64,000 nucleotides of DNA from assembly GCA_900538355.1 (NCBI GenBank), contig UPXS01000001.1, positions 119,817 through 183,816 on the forward strand. The letters are read 5' to 3'. Under the pieces are notes generated by a model that searched no databases, was not told the origin of the DNA, and saw only the letters and a program-made list of their open reading frames with translations. This document shows positions 54,900-62,431 of this stretch, in pieces (within the stretch, counting starts at the first letter, position 1; every line of letters begins with the position of its first letter). Origin of the DNA: an uncultured Veillonella sp. Its GTDB lineage: Bacteria; Bacillota; Negativicutes; Veillonellales; Veillonellaceae. A program made the translations under genes and the position numbers.

Positions 54900-55727
54900 A
54901 TGGTAGAGAGAAAATCAACCTTTAAAGGTGATTTGAAAAGTGAGAGAGCTGTAAATGAATTTTTACAAAAGTATTTATATAGTTATTTAGTTGATGAAGG
55001 TATAATTGATTCATTTAATTCTAATACAACCTTGGATCAACAACATAAAGGTATCGATACTATTATATATATAATTGAAGATGGTAATGATGAACAGGTA
55101 AGATGCATTAATATTGATGAAAAGGCTGCCGTACATTATGCCAGGAACAATTTGAGTGATGAACCTTTAACAACATTTGCATTTGAAGTTTCCTATATGA
55201 AAGGTGGAGAGTTAAAACGGGGCTGGCTTACAAACGAAAAATATAAAGAGACTCATGCTTACTTCCTTTGTTGGCTTTGGATTAAATCTGATGCCAACAA
55301 ATATAACTTATCATGTGAGGATATTTTAAAAATGGAAGTAATATCGATTCCTAAAGTTAAGACCAGAGAAAAGCTCATAATGCGTGCTATGGGAAGTAAA
55401 GATATTAAAACTTTTGAGAAAAAATCTGATATATTGCGTAAAAAGATGCAAAAACGAGGTGTGAATCGTTTAGAATTAGAACACCAATTGGATCCATTGA
55501 TTAACGCGTTAGATGATATTCCTGATTTTAATAAGATGCATTTAAAGTTTAACGAAAACCTTTTAATTGCAAAGAACTATCCTCAATGGGTTTTGACCTT
55601 ACCTGAGACGCTTTATGAACAACCTTTAAATATTGTTGTTAAGCGTAAAGATTTAATTAACTTAGCTAATAGTTATTGGGTAGTTACCCCTGAAGGCGTA
55701 GAGGTAAGAAAATCCATATCAAAATAA
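54900..55727 (+). CDS. PD-(D/E)XK-like protein within the restriction-modification operon
   Basis: 275 residues, starting eight bases after the endonuclease gene. Residues 49-77 contain HKGID (Asp53) and INIDEKAA (Asp73-x-Lys75), the arrangement of a PD-(D/E)XK nuclease core. The rest is charged with no family I recognise; the end has the pattern QWVLTLPETLYEQPLNIVV. It may be a second nuclease, a control or specificity factor. It is A+T-rich, like the flanking restriction gene. The nuclease reading rests on motif spacing alone. Confidence 0.5.
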   Translation: MVERKSTFKGDLKSERAVNEFLQKYLYSYLVDEGIIDSFNSNTTLDQQHKGIDTIIYIIEDGNDEQVRCINIDEKAAVHYARNNLSDEPLTTFAFEVSYMKGGELKRGWLTNEKYKETHAYFLCWLWIKSDANKYNLSCEDILKMEVISIPKVKTREKLIMRAMGSKDIKTFEKKSDILRKKMQKRGVNRLELEHQLDPLINALDDIPDFNKMHLKFNENLLIAKNYPQWVLTLPETLYEQPLNIVVKRKDLINLANSYWVVTPEGVEVRKSISK

Positions 55728-55808
55728 TATCTAAATTTGATCTTGATCTTTTTTCAGATTTCTGCTATAATAAGGATCTGTAAAACTGATGTATTAAGGG
55801 GTAAGGTA

Positions 55809-57104
55809 ATGAAAATATTCTCCATGTTTGATGGTGTTGGAGGTTTTATAGTAGGCTTAGAGAATTCTTCTAAAGAAGTCTTTCAAACACTATATTCAAA
55901 CCAATATGAGCCATCTCGCAAGACACAAGATGCCTATGAAGTAGGTTTATATAGATTTCCTGATATGGAACATATCCCAACTGATGTGGCTTTAATTCCT
56001 AACGAAAAGTTTGAGGAAATGAAAGCCAATGGTGTAGATATGATTGTTGGCGGATTTCCATGTCAAGATTATTCTGTTGCAAGAAGCAAAAAGAATGAGT
56101 TAGGTATTGAAGGTAAAAAAGGGGTTCTTTTCTGGGAAATTATCCGTGCTACAGAGGTCATTAAACCTAAGTATTTAGTCTTAGAAAATGTTGATCGATT
56201 GTTGAAAGCTCCGTCTAACCAACGTGGTCGTGATTTTGCGATTATGCTAGCGGCTTTTAACCAATTGGGCTATTCTGTTGAGTGGCGTGTTATTAATGCT
56301 GCTGACTATGGTCGTGCTCAACGTAGACGGCGTGTATTCTTCTTTGTATTTAGAAATGATACAAAGTGGGGAAAACGATTACATACTAAATATGAAGCTA
56401 CATTATCTGTTGATGCTGATATAAAAGCTCGCTTAGATTGTTATGCACCTTATATCTTCAAAGATGGTCTTTTTGGACGTCAGTTCCCCGTTAAAAATGA
56501 AGCTGTTAAAAAACGTATTAATGCTAATAAGCTTGATGAAGATATTGCAGAGGTATCTGCAAACTTCTCTGATGGTAAAATGTGGAACTCTGGTCTTATG
56601 ACTAATGGGTACTATTATACGATTGAAACTGAACCAAAAGGGGATGAAGAACCAATCCCAATGAAAAAGATTGTGGTTAAAGAAAATCAAGTACCAGAAG
56701 ATTATTATGTTGATGGCGAAAAATTAGAGAGGTTTAAATATCTTCGTGGGCCTAAGAAAATTACACGGACTGCAGCAAATGGACATACTTATACCTTCTC
56801 TGAAGGTGGTATGAGTGAATATGACTCTCTTGAACTACCGGGGCGTACAATGCTTACCTCTGAAGGAAGTGTTAACCGATCTACACATCTTTTAAAAATT
56901 GATGGTAAATATCGACTTATTACACCAATCGAAGCTGAGCGTTTACAAGATTTCCCTGATGACTGGACTCGTTATAAACGTAACGCAAAAGGTGAAGTAG
57001 TAGAAGTATCTGATCGTATGCGTATGTTCTTCATGGGCAATGCACTAGTGACTGGTATTGTAAAACGTATAGGTGATGAGCTTCAAAAGATTGATGCTAT
57101 CTAA
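55809..57104 (+). CDS. DNA (cytosine-5) methyltransferase, partner of the Sau3AI-like enzyme
   Basis: 431 residues from ATG 55809 (AAGG upstream). Motif I FSMFDGVGGFIVGLE (4-18), motif IV GGFPCQDYS with catalytic Cys85, motif VI LVLENVDRLL, motif VIII QRRRRVFFFVF and motif X GNALVTGIV are all present. The target-recognition region (about 220-380) is large. It is predicted to methylate C in GATC and protect the host from the nuclease. A promoter-like sequence between 55735 and 55800 would allow expression independent of the nuclease. Confidence 0.92.
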   Translation: MKIFSMFDGVGGFIVGLENSSKEVFQTLYSNQYEPSRKTQDAYEVGLYRFPDMEHIPTDVALIPNEKFEEMKANGVDMIVGGFPCQDYSVARSKKNELGIEGKKGVLFWEIIRATEVIKPKYLVLENVDRLLKAPSNQRGRDFAIMLAAFNQLGYSVEWRVINAADYGRAQRRRRVFFFVFRNDTKWGKRLHTKYEATLSVDADIKARLDCYAPYIFKDGLFGRQFPVKNEAVKKRINANKLDEDIAEVSANFSDGKMWNSGLMTNGYYYTIETEPKGDEEPIPMKKIVVKENQVPEDYYVDGEKLERFKYLRGPKKITRTAANGHTYTFSEGGMSEYDSLELPGRTMLTSEGSVNRSTHLLKIDGKYRLITPIEAERLQDFPDDWTRYKRNAKGEVVEVSDRMRMFFMGNALVTGIVKRIGDELQKIDAI

Positions 57105-57134
57105 AAAAGGAGCTCTAATATAGAGCTCTTTTCT
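57105..57134 (+). terminator. Terminator of the restriction-modification operon
   Basis: AAAAGGAGCTCTA-ATA-TAGAGCTCTTTT. Confidence 0.75.
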
Positions 57135-57159
57135 TTTAGTATTTTAGAAAGGTTAAGTT

Positions 57160-57705
57160 ATGTTGTTACGTCTTATTAGACTATTTACTTTAACAGTTGC
57201 TTTTGTTTGTATTTCCAGTGCAACATTTGCCATTTCTTTAGGTGAATTACAGAACTCATCACAGTTTTGGCGTGAACGTCATGATAGTAGCAGTGATATT
57301 TATCTAGACTTGAATTCTGTACAGAATGTTATTTATGAACCGCCAAAATATACATTAAAATTCAAGGTGTATACAGTTGATAAGAAAGAAAACTTTATCG
57401 CTGAAGGCGAGGCTATAGCTGATTACGATTATAATAAGTCCATAGAAGGTATAATAAAAAGGAATAATTTATCAAAAGTACCGTATACTTCAGAAAAGGT
57501 TAAGTCTACCGTAAAAAAAGCAAAGTTAAAAGATTCAGGCGTTGTAAATAGCCTTAAATTTAGTGCTATTTATGACTTTAATGGAAATGTAATATATTCC
57601 GGAGATTCAATTGAGGCATTTAAAAAAGAAAAAGTTGATGCAACTTCAAGTGGATATGTTATTTCAGTAAAAGCATTTAAAAAATATTATAATGTGAAAT
57701 TTTAA
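57160..57705 (+). CDS. Secreted protein of unknown function
   Basis: 181 residues. A signal peptide (1-24, ending SSATFA) precedes a mature part that alternates beta-rich segments (YTLKFKVYTVDKKENF) and a lysine-rich helix (KVKSTVKKAKLKDSG). AAAGG precedes ATG. It is immediately downstream of the restriction operon but separated by a terminator. No family recognised. Confidence 0.65.
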   Translation: MLLRLIRLFTLTVAFVCISSATFAISLGELQNSSQFWRERHDSSSDIYLDLNSVQNVIYEPPKYTLKFKVYTVDKKENFIAEGEAIADYDYNKSIEGIIKRNNLSKVPYTSEKVKSTVKKAKLKDSGVVNSLKFSAIYDFNGNVIYSGDSIEAFKKEKVDATSSGYVISVKAFKKYYNVKF

Positions 57706-57710
57706 TTGTG

Positions 57711-57740
57711 AAAGTCTCTATCTACGATAGAGGCTTTTTT
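57711..57740 (+). terminator. Terminator of the secreted-protein gene
   Basis: AAAGTCTCTATC-TACG-ATAGAGGCTTTTTT. Confidence 0.75.
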
Positions 57741-57836
57741 AGCATTAAAAATAATGTGACTCTCATTACTTTCTCATTAACAGTAAGTAGGATATAAACG
57801 ATTATAATAATTTGAGATACAATAGGAGAGAAAATT

Positions 57837-58289
57837 ATGAGTGAGAATGCATACGTATGTCCATACTGCCAATCAGAAAATATTCAAAGTTACAATATTG
57901 CTTATGCTGGTGGTTTTTCTAATGTAAATGGTGTAACTACAGGTGTAGGTATTGGTGCCGGCGGTCGAGTTGGTGTTGGTATTGGTAATACAGTAGGTAC
58001 GCAACAAACAGCACTTTCTATGATGGCAAAACCACCAATGAAAAAATCAATTGCTACATATATTTTAAAGTGGTGGATTGCAATTCAATTCGGTCTCGTA
58101 TTGTTGCTTTGGATCTCAGGTCTAAGCAAGCATGAGGCTTCTCTAATTATTTATTTTGGTGCATATGCGTTGTTAATATATAAAACATATCAACGATATG
58201 TTTGGAATAGAGATACTTATCCAGTATTACGTCGTGACTGGGAGCATACATATGTATGTTTACGTTGTGGAAATTCTTTTCTTTTATAA
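57837..58289 (+). CDS. Split zinc-ribbon membrane protein of unknown function
   Basis: 150 residues. The N-terminal CPYCQSENIQ and the C-terminal CLRCGNSFLL give two Cys pairs at the extreme ends of the chain. Between them are a Gly-rich stretch (GVTTGVGIGAGGRVGVGIG) and two membrane helices (about 73-92 and 98-117). The two Cys pairs would face the cytoplasm together and could form one zinc ribbon. AGGAGAG precedes the ATG. No known function. Confidence 0.65.
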   Translation: MSENAYVCPYCQSENIQSYNIAYAGGFSNVNGVTTGVGIGAGGRVGVGIGNTVGTQQTALSMMAKPPMKKSIATYILKWWIAIQFGLVLLLWISGLSKHEASLIIYFGAYALLIYKTYQRYVWNRDTYPVLRRDWEHTYVCLRCGNSFLL

Positions 58290-58310
58290 TTGAATTACAT
58301 TAACATATAT

Positions 58311-58350
58311 AAGGGTACGCCTATAGTTATATAGACGTACCCTTTATTTT
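58311..58350 (+). terminator. Terminator of the zinc-ribbon gene
   Basis: AAGGGTACG...CGTACCCTT with TATAG/TATAT pairing inside, followed by TATTTTT. Confidence 0.65.
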
Positions 58351-58504
58351 TGATTAGGATACTTTGAATATTAAAGTCGTATTTGTACATATATAAGTAT
58401 TGTTCAAATTATATTTTGATATTCATTGTCCATAGTTACATATCGTTATATAATAATATTATCAGATTTGTATTTTTCGATATAATTATATGAAAGGAGT
58501 ACAT

Positions 58505-59323
58505 ATGTCAAATTTTATCACTCCTAAAGAATTATTAGCTTGTCTCGACGAGGTCATTATTTTAGATGTTCGTGGTTATCAAGATTATCAAAAAGGTCAT
58601 ATTAAAGGCTCTTATGCGGTGGATTTAAATAAGGATTTAACAGGTCCTTTGGGCGAGCATGGCGGTCGTCATCCATTGCCGGATATGGAGCGTTTGGCTC
58701 ATACTTTTGAGTCTTACGGGATTACTCGTGATTCCAAGGTTGTTGTATATGACTCTTGGCTTTTCTTGGCGGGCCGCTTGTGGTGGACGTTGCGCTACAT
58801 GGGTGTAACGGATGTACGCGTATTGTCTGGCGGTGTTGAACGCTGGATTAAGGAAGGTCATGTTCTAACTAAAGAACCAACTCCGTTACCTGCAGAACCG
58901 TCTGTTTTCAACTATGAATTACAAACGCATATGGTTATGAGTCGTGATGAGGTTCTCAAGGCTAGTGAAAGCGGAGATCATGTTATCATCGATGCTCGTG
59001 CGCCGTTCCGTTACGATGGGTCTCAAGTAGATACGATGGATGGCATGACTGGTCACATTCCTGGTGCTGTTAATCATTTTTATGAAAGTGGTTATACCGT
59101 AGATGGTCCTAAGTCTGTAAAAGATTTAGAAGCTCAGTATTATAATGAAATCTACCAAAATAGACCTGTTGTGACCTACTGCGGTTCCGGTGTAACTGCT
59201 TGTAATGCGCTTTTAACAATGAGTGAGGTAGGTCTTGAATCTGCCTTATATGTTGGTAGCTCTAGTGACTGGGTAACCTATGATGGCTTCCCACTTAAGA
59301 CTGGTGTAGAAACATTAAGATAA
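58505..59323 (+). CDS. Sulfurtransferase with tandem rhodanese domains (mercaptopyruvate type)
   Basis: 272 residues from ATG 58505 (AAAGGAG upstream; ATG 58490 is part of that region). Two rhodanese domains, an inactive N-terminal one (about 8-125) and a catalytic C-terminal one (about 145-272) with loop YCGSGVTACN, Cys226. CGSGVTA is typical of 3-mercaptopyruvate sulfurtransferases rather than thiosulfate enzymes (CRKGVTA). It moves sulfur from a donor to thiophilic acceptors. Followed 13 bases later by a small membrane gene. Confidence 0.88.
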   Translation: MSNFITPKELLACLDEVIILDVRGYQDYQKGHIKGSYAVDLNKDLTGPLGEHGGRHPLPDMERLAHTFESYGITRDSKVVVYDSWLFLAGRLWWTLRYMGVTDVRVLSGGVERWIKEGHVLTKEPTPLPAEPSVFNYELQTHMVMSRDEVLKASESGDHVIIDARAPFRYDGSQVDTMDGMTGHIPGAVNHFYESGYTVDGPKSVKDLEAQYYNEIYQNRPVVTYCGSGVTACNALLTMSEVGLESALYVGSSSDWVTYDGFPLKTGVETLR

Positions 59324-59336
59324 TACAGGAGGCCAA

Positions 59337-59561
59337 ATGAATACTTTGAAACATTTACTAACCATAGTTGCTTTTGGCTATTTGTGTTATCACATCTATA
59401 CCTTCGGTCCAGGCATGTTTAATGTGACTGTATTGGTGATTCTCGTTTTGTCTACAGCGGCAAATTATTTCCGTGAAAAACGTGAAAGTGACTTGAAAGC
59501 AAATGAGAATGCTCGAAAAGCTCGTGCAGAAGCAAGACATGCAAAGAAACACAAAAAGTAG
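59337..59561 (+). CDS. Small membrane protein of unknown function
   Basis: 74 residues. Two closely spaced hydrophobic segments (about 6-23 and 28-42) and a basic Lys/Arg/Ala tail (NARKARAEARHAKKHKK). AGGAGG precedes the ATG. It is co-oriented and likely co-transcribed with the sulfurtransferase. No family recognised. Confidence 0.6.
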   Translation: MNTLKHLLTIVAFGYLCYHIYTFGPGMFNVTVLVILVLSTAANYFREKRESDLKANENARKARAEARHAKKHKK

Positions 59562-59577
59562 TAACTCATAGCTTAGT

Positions 59578-59625
59578 TAAGTTGTAGTATAGTTAAGTTT
59601 AGTTTAGTTTAGTTTAGCTAAGCTG
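59578..59625. repeat. Short TTTAG-type microsatellite
   Basis: AGTTTAGTTTAGTTTAGTTTAG and variants at about 59594-59620. It is non-coding and lies between the small membrane gene and exonuclease III. Confidence 0.7.
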
Positions 59626-59758
59626 TATTACACTATATAAACTATTATGATTGCTAGTATACATAAGGAAATTTTTGTAATATAAGAAAATGGTTAAAAT
59701 AGAGGCTTTCACAAAGTATATCAGCTTGTAAAAGCCCTATTAGAATAAGGAGTAAGAA

Positions 59759-60514
59759 TTGAAATTAATTTCTTGGAATGTAAACGGCCTACGCGCCGCT
59801 GTAACAAAAGGGTTTATGGAGTCCTTTAACGAATTGGATGCAGATATTTTCTGCTTACAAGAAACAAAATTACAACCTGATCAGATTTCTTTGGAATTAC
59901 CAGGTTATGAGCAATACTGGAATAGTGCTGTAAAAAAAGGCTACAGTGGTACCGCTGTATTTACGCGTATTAAACCATTGTCCGTAACTAACGGTATTGG
60001 CATTGAAGAGCACGATCAAGAAGGTCGTGTTATCACTGCTGAATATGAAAACTTCTATTTAGTATGTTGCTATACGCCAAATAGCCAACGTGAATTAGCT
60101 CGTCTTGAGTATCGTATGACTTGGGAAGATGCATTCCGTAACTATTTGCTAGAATTAGATAAGAAAAAACCAGTAATCCTCTGTGGTGACCTTAACGTAG
60201 CTCACCAAGAAATCGACCTTAAGAACCCTAAGACGAACCGTAAAAATGCAGGCTTCTCTGATGAAGAACGTGCAAAAATGACAGAGCTTTTAGAATCTGG
60301 CTTCACAGATACATTCCGCTATCTATACCCAGATGCTATTGAAGAATATAGCTGGTGGTCCTACATGGGGAAAGCTCGTGAGCGGAATACAGGATGGAGA
60401 ATTGACTATTTCATCACATCCAAGCGCCTTGACGATAAGATTCAAGAAGCAAAGATTCATCAACAAATCTTTGGCTCTGATCACTGCCCAGTAGAATTGG
60501 TAATTGATCTATAA
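59759..60514 (+). CDS. Exodeoxyribonuclease III (AP endonuclease, ExoA/XthA family)
   Basis: 251 residues from TTG 59759 with AAGGAG six bases upstream. LISWNVNGLRAAV at the N-terminus, LQETKLQPDQ (metal Glu near 36), LCGDLNVAHQEIDL (Asp/Asn) and GSDHCPVEL (terminal Asp-His) are the exonuclease-endonuclease-phosphatase catalytic motifs. It cuts DNA at abasic sites and removes nucleotides 3' to 5' in base excision repair. Confidence 0.94.
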   Translation: MKLISWNVNGLRAAVTKGFMESFNELDADIFCLQETKLQPDQISLELPGYEQYWNSAVKKGYSGTAVFTRIKPLSVTNGIGIEEHDQEGRVITAEYENFYLVCCYTPNSQRELARLEYRMTWEDAFRNYLLELDKKKPVILCGDLNVAHQEIDLKNPKTNRKNAGFSDEERAKMTELLESGFTDTFRYLYPDAIEEYSWWSYMGKARERNTGWRIDYFITSKRLDDKIQEAKIHQQIFGSDHCPVELVIDL

Positions 60515-60535
60515 AATTTCAGTGAATATAAAAAC

Positions 60536-60562
60536 ACAGCCTCATCTACGGATGGGGCTGTT
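60536..60562 (+). terminator. Terminator of the exonuclease gene
   Basis: ACAGCCTCATC-TACG-GATGGGGCTGT with a weak T-tract. Confidence 0.6.
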
Positions 60563-60584
60563 GTAATAGTTGAAAGGAGATAAT

Positions 60585-61274
60585 ATGGCTCAAAAACAGA
60601 AGGCTGTCGTATTATTTAGCGGCGGTGTTGATAGTACTACATGCTTAGCGCTCGCTATTGAAAGATTTGGTAAAGACAATGTCGTACCACTATCGATTCA
60701 ATATGGTCAAAAACATAGTAAAGAATTGGAAGCCGCTGTATCAATCCTCGGTTATTATGGAATTGAAGGTAAAACGATAGATGTTACGAAATTATTTGCC
60801 TTCAGTAATTGCTCTTTATTAGCTCAATCCACTGAAGAAATCCCTCAAGGCTCATACAAAGAACAACAAGAAGCCGAAGGAGAGGGGACTGTTAGTACCT
60901 ATGTACCCTTTAGAAATGGCCTATTCCTATCTGCGGCAGCATCCTTGGCACTCTCTTTAGACTGTGGCTACATCTACTACGGTGCCCATAGCGATGATGC
61001 GGCTGGCAATGCATACCCAGACTGTACAGAACACTTCTACAAATCTATGGGTGATGCTATCTTTGAAGGATCCGGTAAAGAATGCTCCTTAGAAGCACCA
61101 TTCATCAACCACAACAAAGCAGACGTGGTAAAAGAAGGACTACGCCTAGGCGTACCATACCACCTAACCTGGTCCTGCTACGAAGGCGGCGACAAACCAT
61201 GCGGACACTGCGGCACCTGCATCGACAGACAAGCAGCCTTTGAAGCAAACGGTGTTAAAGACCCGGCACTATAA
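60585..61274 (+). CDS. queC: 7-Cyano-7-deazaguanine synthase QueC
   Basis: 229 residues from ATG 60585 (AAAGGAG upstream). The PP-loop is VVLFSGGVDSTTCLAL (about 8-23), and the zinc site is near the C-terminus (SCYEGGDKPCGHCGTC). It makes preQ0 from 7-carboxy-7-deazaguanine, ATP and ammonia for queuosine. queD, queE and queF are not adjacent; the queuosine-precursor transporter queT follows 580 bases downstream. Confidence 0.95.
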   Translation: MAQKQKAVVLFSGGVDSTTCLALAIERFGKDNVVPLSIQYGQKHSKELEAAVSILGYYGIEGKTIDVTKLFAFSNCSLLAQSTEEIPQGSYKEQQEAEGEGTVSTYVPFRNGLFLSAAASLALSLDCGYIYYGAHSDDAAGNAYPDCTEHFYKSMGDAIFEGSGKECSLEAPFINHNKADVVKEGLRLGVPYHLTWSCYEGGDKPCGHCGTCIDRQAAFEANGVKDPAL

Positions 61275-61309
61275 CAATCGGCTCTATATACCTATAAACT
61301 GGCTTAGAT

Positions 61310-61338
61310 AAGTAGTCGCCTTTTAGGCGGCTACTTTA
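61310..61338 (+). terminator. Terminator of queC
   Basis: AAGTAGTCGCC-TTTTA-GGCGGCTACTTT. Confidence 0.7.
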
Positions 61339-61464
61339 CATATATTCTAATAGAGTAGCAGGTATATGTGCTTCAAGGCGGACTTATACGTCACTAACTC
61401 ACCTCAACTGGCTTAGGCTAGTTGCGGCGCTTTGATGCGTAATATATTTTATATTATTTATCAT

Positions 61465-61695
61465 GTGGAGGGGGCTGAGTTAAAGCGGCCTTTTGATTCA
61501 CTAGTATCCGTAATATTGATTTGCTAAATTTGGAGTGGAAGAAAATACCTTTTCAAAGAGCGACTTTGGCAGGTCGAGGCCCTAGACCGATGACCGGTTC
61601 GCCAGTGGAGCGATGAGGAAAGGTATTTTCTGACACCCCGTCCTTGCCAATATTATATGGATAATAGTTGCTGTAATAGGCCGCTTTAAATACCC
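61465..61695. ncRNA. Candidate structured RNA or hairpin element of unknown class
   Basis: Four nested complementary pairs close a 230-base rod: GAGGGG/CCCCTC at the base, TTAAAGCGGCC (61480-61490) with GGCCGCTTTAA (61679-61689), TATCCGTAATATTG (61505-61518) with CAATATTATATGGATA (61648-61663), and GAAAATACCTTT (61541-61552) with AAAGGTATTTTC (61619-61630). The apex (61553-61618) is G+C-rich and can form further stems such as GGTC/GACC. It does not fit tRNA, SRP RNA or RNase P motifs I know. Confidence 0.5.
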
Positions 61696-61747
61696 CTCGA
61701 CTTGTAAATATCGAAAATATATGATATTATAAGGGCACAACTAAATA

Positions 61748-61832
61748 AGACAGTTTGAAACCATCCTGTCTCTAAACAAAACTACGGAAATTCATAAGCA
61801 TTTATAGCATGGTAGTTTTGCCATGTTTTTTT
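61748..61832 (+). promoter_or_regulatory. Candidate preQ1-type riboswitch and terminator upstream of queT
   Basis: A hairpin AGACAG/CTGTCT (61748-61771) with a 12-base loop is followed by an A-rich tail CTAAACAAAACTACGG, the plan of a preQ1 class I aptamer. AAAACTAC (61778-61785) can pair with GTAGTTTT (61812-61819), which excludes the terminator CATGG...CCATG-T8 (61808-61832). Ligand binding to the tail would favour termination. The loop lacks the usual ligand-contacting C in an obvious place, so the class is uncertain. Confidence 0.55.
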
Positions 61833-61852
61833 TATTTGAGGAGGTGAGTGTT

Positions 61853-62344
61853 ATGATTACTACACGTAAATTGACTATTTCTGCCATGGTTGTGGCATTG
61901 TACATCGTTGTACTCTATTTAACGCAAAGCGTTTCCTTCGGGGCGTATCAAATTCGTATAGCAACATCATTATATGCACTTGCTTATGCCTTTCCGTTCT
62001 TGGTGATTCCCATGGGGATTGGCAACCTCATTTCTAACTTCCTATTCGGGGGCCTCGGTATCCTCGATATGGTAGGTGGCTTTGGCGTTGGTATTTTAAC
62101 AACGGGTATCATCGTTTGCATGCGCAAGATGGGCCTCAGTGCTTGGTGGGCAATTTTGCCTATTATCTTTGTTCCAGCGCTCTGTGTGCCATTATGGCTC
62201 AGCCCATTACTTGGCCTACCATACTGGCCATTGGTATTGAACCTTATTGTAGGTCAAACAATTCCAGCCGTTCTTGGTTCTGTTTTAGTGAAAGCTTTGA
62301 TCAGCCGTCCTAGCATGGCAGCTATTTTAGGTGCTTTCAAGTAA
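61853..62344 (+). CDS. queT: Queuosine-precursor transporter QueT
   Basis: 163 residues from ATG 61853, with GAGGAGGTG upstream; an earlier in-frame ATG lies inside the terminator hairpin. Five to six membrane segments, and TTRKLTISAMVVALYIVVLYLT, YALAYAFPFLVIPMGIGNLISN match the QueT family, an ECF-type S component that imports preQ1 or a related base. The energising ECF module must be encoded elsewhere. Confidence 0.88.
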   Translation: MITTRKLTISAMVVALYIVVLYLTQSVSFGAYQIRIATSLYALAYAFPFLVIPMGIGNLISNFLFGGLGILDMVGGFGVGILTTGIIVCMRKMGLSAWWAILPIIFVPALCVPLWLSPLLGLPYWPLVLNLIVGQTIPAVLGSVLVKALISRPSMAAILGAFK

Positions 62345-62365
62345 AACTAAACAAAGTTAACAAAC

Positions 62366-62402
62366 AAAAAGGCGTAAGCTCAAATGAGCTTACGCCTTTT
62401 TT
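62366..62402. terminator. Bidirectional terminator between queT and the glutamate dehydrogenase gene
   Basis: AAAAAGGCGTAAGCTCA-AA-TGAGCTTACGCCTTTTTT, a perfect stem between convergent genes. Confidence 0.92.
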
Positions 62403-62431
62403 ATGGCTAAATGTTATGGAGGTTGAAAGAA

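Larger units (their letters stand above)
61275..61852. other. Structured intergenic region between queC and queT
   Basis: 578 bases, no gene. It holds the queC terminator (61310-61338), a hairpin block at about 61368-61439 including CAACTGGC-TTAG-GCTAGTTG, the large nested inverted repeat at 61465-61695, and the queT leader with terminator. The decamer AACTGGCTTAG occurs twice (about 61297 and 61406). Confidence 0.7.

Noticed and set aside
61560..61615. tRNA-like piece GGTTCGCC within the structured element
   Set aside because: No acceptor stem, no anticodon arm of the right length, and no CCA context.
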